A stretch of DNA of 9,307 nucleotides from CAJXJP01 sp034111025 (lineage in GTDB: Bacteria > Patescibacteriota > Gracilibacteria > BD1-5 > UBA6164): positions 1 through 9,307 of the forward strand of contig JAWUYB010000055.1 in the NCBI GenBank assembly GCA_034111025.1, written 5' to 3'. A model generated the notes under the pieces. It saw only the letters and a program-made list of their open reading frames with translations. It was not told the DNA's origin and did not search any database. Positions 7,042 to 9,307 of this stretch are shown here, piece after piece. Positions within the stretch are counted from its first letter, which is position 1. Each line of letters starts with the position of its first letter. The translations under genes and the position numbers were made by a program.

Positions 7042-9307
7042 ATGGCTCAATTATTTAAGAAAAATATAGTTAAAGAACAACTAGAAAACTTTAAAATAGC
7101 TAATTTTGAAGAAAAACTAGAAGTAGTAAAAAAATGGCATGATTATTATCATAATTGAACTTTAAAAACTGATAAAGAAATATCTGTTGCCCCTTGATTT
7201 ACTCAGGATTTTTTAGGTGAAATACTTGATTATATTAGAAAACCTGCTGAAAATCACACTTATGATACAGAATATACAATTGCATGACAAAGACCTGATT
7301 TTGTTTTAGGTTATTTGAATATAGAAAAGAGTTTTATTATTTGAGAATTAAAAGATGCTAAAACATCTCTTGATGCTCCTCAAAAAAGAGAGTGAAGTGT
7401 TACTCCTATTCAACAAGCATTTAAGTATAAATGATGATTAAGAGATAGTTCTTTTGTAATTGTTTCAAACTTTTTTGAAACTAGGTTATATTATGATAAT
7501 CACTTAGATTTTGAAGTTTGGACTTTGGATGATTTAGTCAATCCTAAAAATAATTATTTCAATTTTAGAAAATTTTATTATTTACTTTGTGAAAAGAATT
7601 TAATAGCTAAAAAATGAGATAGTAATACTAAATCATTACTTTCATTAATTAGAATCAAAGAAAAAGAAATTACAAAGCAATTTTATAAAGATTATACTAT
7701 TCTTAGAAAAGAACTTTTTAAAGATATTGTTTCACATAATTGATGAAAAGATTCAGGTTTAAAATTAGACTTTGCTTTAAATAAAACTCAAAAAATTATA
7801 GATAGAATTATATTTATCCATTTTTGTGAAGATTTATGATTATTACCAAATGGTAAACTAAATGAAGTAGTTGAATATTGAGAAAAATCATTAAGTACTA
7901 CATGGGAGACTCTGCAAAACTTTTTTAGAGCAGTAGATAAAGGGAGTGATAAATTAGGAATACCAGACTGATATAATGGTTGATTATTCCACCATGATGA
8001 AGAATTAAGTAATCTAAAAGTTTGAGATGAAATTTGTAAAAAATTTGTAAAACTTTGAGATTATGATTTTGAAGATGATTTATCTGTAAATATTTTAGGT
8101 CATATTTTTGAGCAATCTATTTCAGATATTGAAGAATTAAAAGATAAAATTAATAAAGAAGAAGAGGTGAGTCTTTCAAAAAGAAAAAAAGACTGAGTTT
8201 TTTATACACCTGAATATATTGTAGACTATATAGTAAAAAATAGTGTTGGTAAAAAGATTGATGATTGGGAAGAGGAATTAAAAGAAAAGCATAAATTAAA
8301 AGAAGATATTACAGATAAAAATTATGAAAAAAGAGCCTTATTAGTTTATGAAGAATTACAAAGCAAAGTTCATAATATAAAAGTCATTGACCCAGCTTGT
8401 GGTTCATGAGCATTTCTAGTAAAGGTATTTGATTTTCTTCTTGATAAAAATAAAGAGATAGCAAACAAGATTCAAGATTTAAGTTGAACTAATGCTATGA
8501 ATATGTTTCAAACAGAATCATATTTTAAAGATATTCTTAAAAATAATATTTTCTGAGTAGATTTAAATGAAGAATCAGTAGAAATATCAAAACTTTCATT
8601 ATGGTTAAAGACTGCCTCAAAAGGGAAAAAACTTGCTAATCTTGATAGTAATATCAAATGTGGTAATAGTTTAATTGATGACAAAGAAATTGCCTGAGAA
8701 AAAGCCTTTGTTTGGGAAACTGAATTTAAGGATATTTTTGATGAAGGAGGTTTTGATGTAGTTGTAGGGAATCCTCCTTATTGAGCTCAAATATCTAAAA
8801 AAGACCAGGAACACTATATTAATGATTATAAAACAGCTTTTTATAAGTTAGATACATATTCTTTATTCATAGAAAAATCATTAAAATTACTAAAAAAATC
8901 TTGATTAAATGCTTTCATTGTTCCATATACATGGTTGTCTATATGACAACATAAAAAATTAAGAGAACTAATACTAGATAATCAAATAAATCAAATAGTA
9001 GATTTACCATTAAAGGTTTTTGAAAGTGCTGATTTAGATACAGTTATTTATATTTTATCTAAAAATAATAATAACTTTAAAGATATTAAAATTTATAATA
9101 TTGAAGAACAAAATTTCATACTAAAATGAGAATTAGATATTAAATATATTCTTAAAAATCCTGATTTAATAATAAATTTAGAAATTAGTAAAATTGATAT
9201 ACAAATACTAGAAAAACTAAAAGTAAATACTTTTATTTTAGATGAAAATTTTAAAATTTCACAAGGTTTAATTCCTTATGATAAATATAGATGACATACT
9301 TCTGAAC
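7042..9307 (+). CDS. Type IIG restriction-modification enzyme, Eco57I-like (C-terminus outside window)
   Basis: One polypeptide combines endonuclease, methyltransferase and target recognition. Reading UGA as Gly gives 755 open codons from the ATG at 7042, with about 26 in-frame UGA. An N-terminal PD-(D/E)xK nuclease is suggested by RPDF (Asp 86) and GELK (Glu 102, Lys 104). A helical connector leads to GVFYTPEYIVDYIV at 385-398, typical of this family. SAM-binding motif I is DPACGSGAF at 450-458, where Gly 456 is encoded by UGA. Motif IV is NPPYG at 577-581, marking an N6-adenine methyltransferase, again with a UGA Gly. The chain goes on through the end of the methyltransferase fold and appears to be entering the target-recognition domain when the window ends; family members are usually about 1,000 residues or more. 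No separate specificity or methylase gene is needed, although BREX PglX-type methylases share the core; the nuclease motif favours Type IIG. The recognition sequence cannot be inferred. Confidence 0.93.

Overview
The window is very AT-rich and only makes sense under genetic code 25 (UGA = glycine). Under the standard code every gene breaks into short open frames. With UGA read as Gly, four long genes and one partial gene become continuous, and UGA falls on conserved glycines such as the SAM-binding DPACGSG motif of a DNA methyltransferase and the position after its NPPY motif. UGA-Gly is known from the candidate phyla Absconditabacteria (SR1) and Gracilibacteria (BD1-5), so the source is most likely one of these small-genome, host-attached or predatory bacteria. 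CGA and CGG are also absent from the in-frame codons I read.

Positions 1-6171 hold four co-oriented minus-strand genes. In order of transcription they are an RNase R exoribonuclease (4066-6171), a 437-residue protein ending in a phage-lambda-type peptidoglycan-cleaving domain (2668-3981), a 503-residue unrecognised protein with a signal-peptide-like N-terminus and a helical C-terminal tail (949-2460), and the N-terminal part of an acidic unrecognised protein that runs into a perfect 21-bp (7-residue) tandem repeat at the window edge (1-857). Most gaps hold a hairpin terminator for the upstream gene and a promoter-like sequence for the next. In two gaps the -35 box sits in or against the terminator's T-tract.

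Positions 6172-6303 are a divergent promoter region, RNase R leftwards and tRNA-Leu(CAA) rightwards (6304-6388). Just past the tRNA, on the minus strand, lies the 5'-truncated C-terminal part of a large serine recombinase. Its reading frame stays open straight through the antisense strand of the tRNA. This looks like the scar of an element integrated at the tRNA.

From 7042 to the right edge a plus-strand gene encodes a single-chain Type IIG (Eco57I-like) restriction-modification enzyme: PD-(D/E)xK nuclease, helical connector and N6-adenine methyltransferase. The specificity domain is cut off by the window edge. Recombinase remnant, tRNA and restriction gene together suggest a small defence island. 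The RNase R side looks like resident chromosome with surface or cell-wall-acting genes. Both the recombinase remnant and the restriction gene use UGA for glycine, so the island probably came from, or has long lived in, a code-25 lineage.
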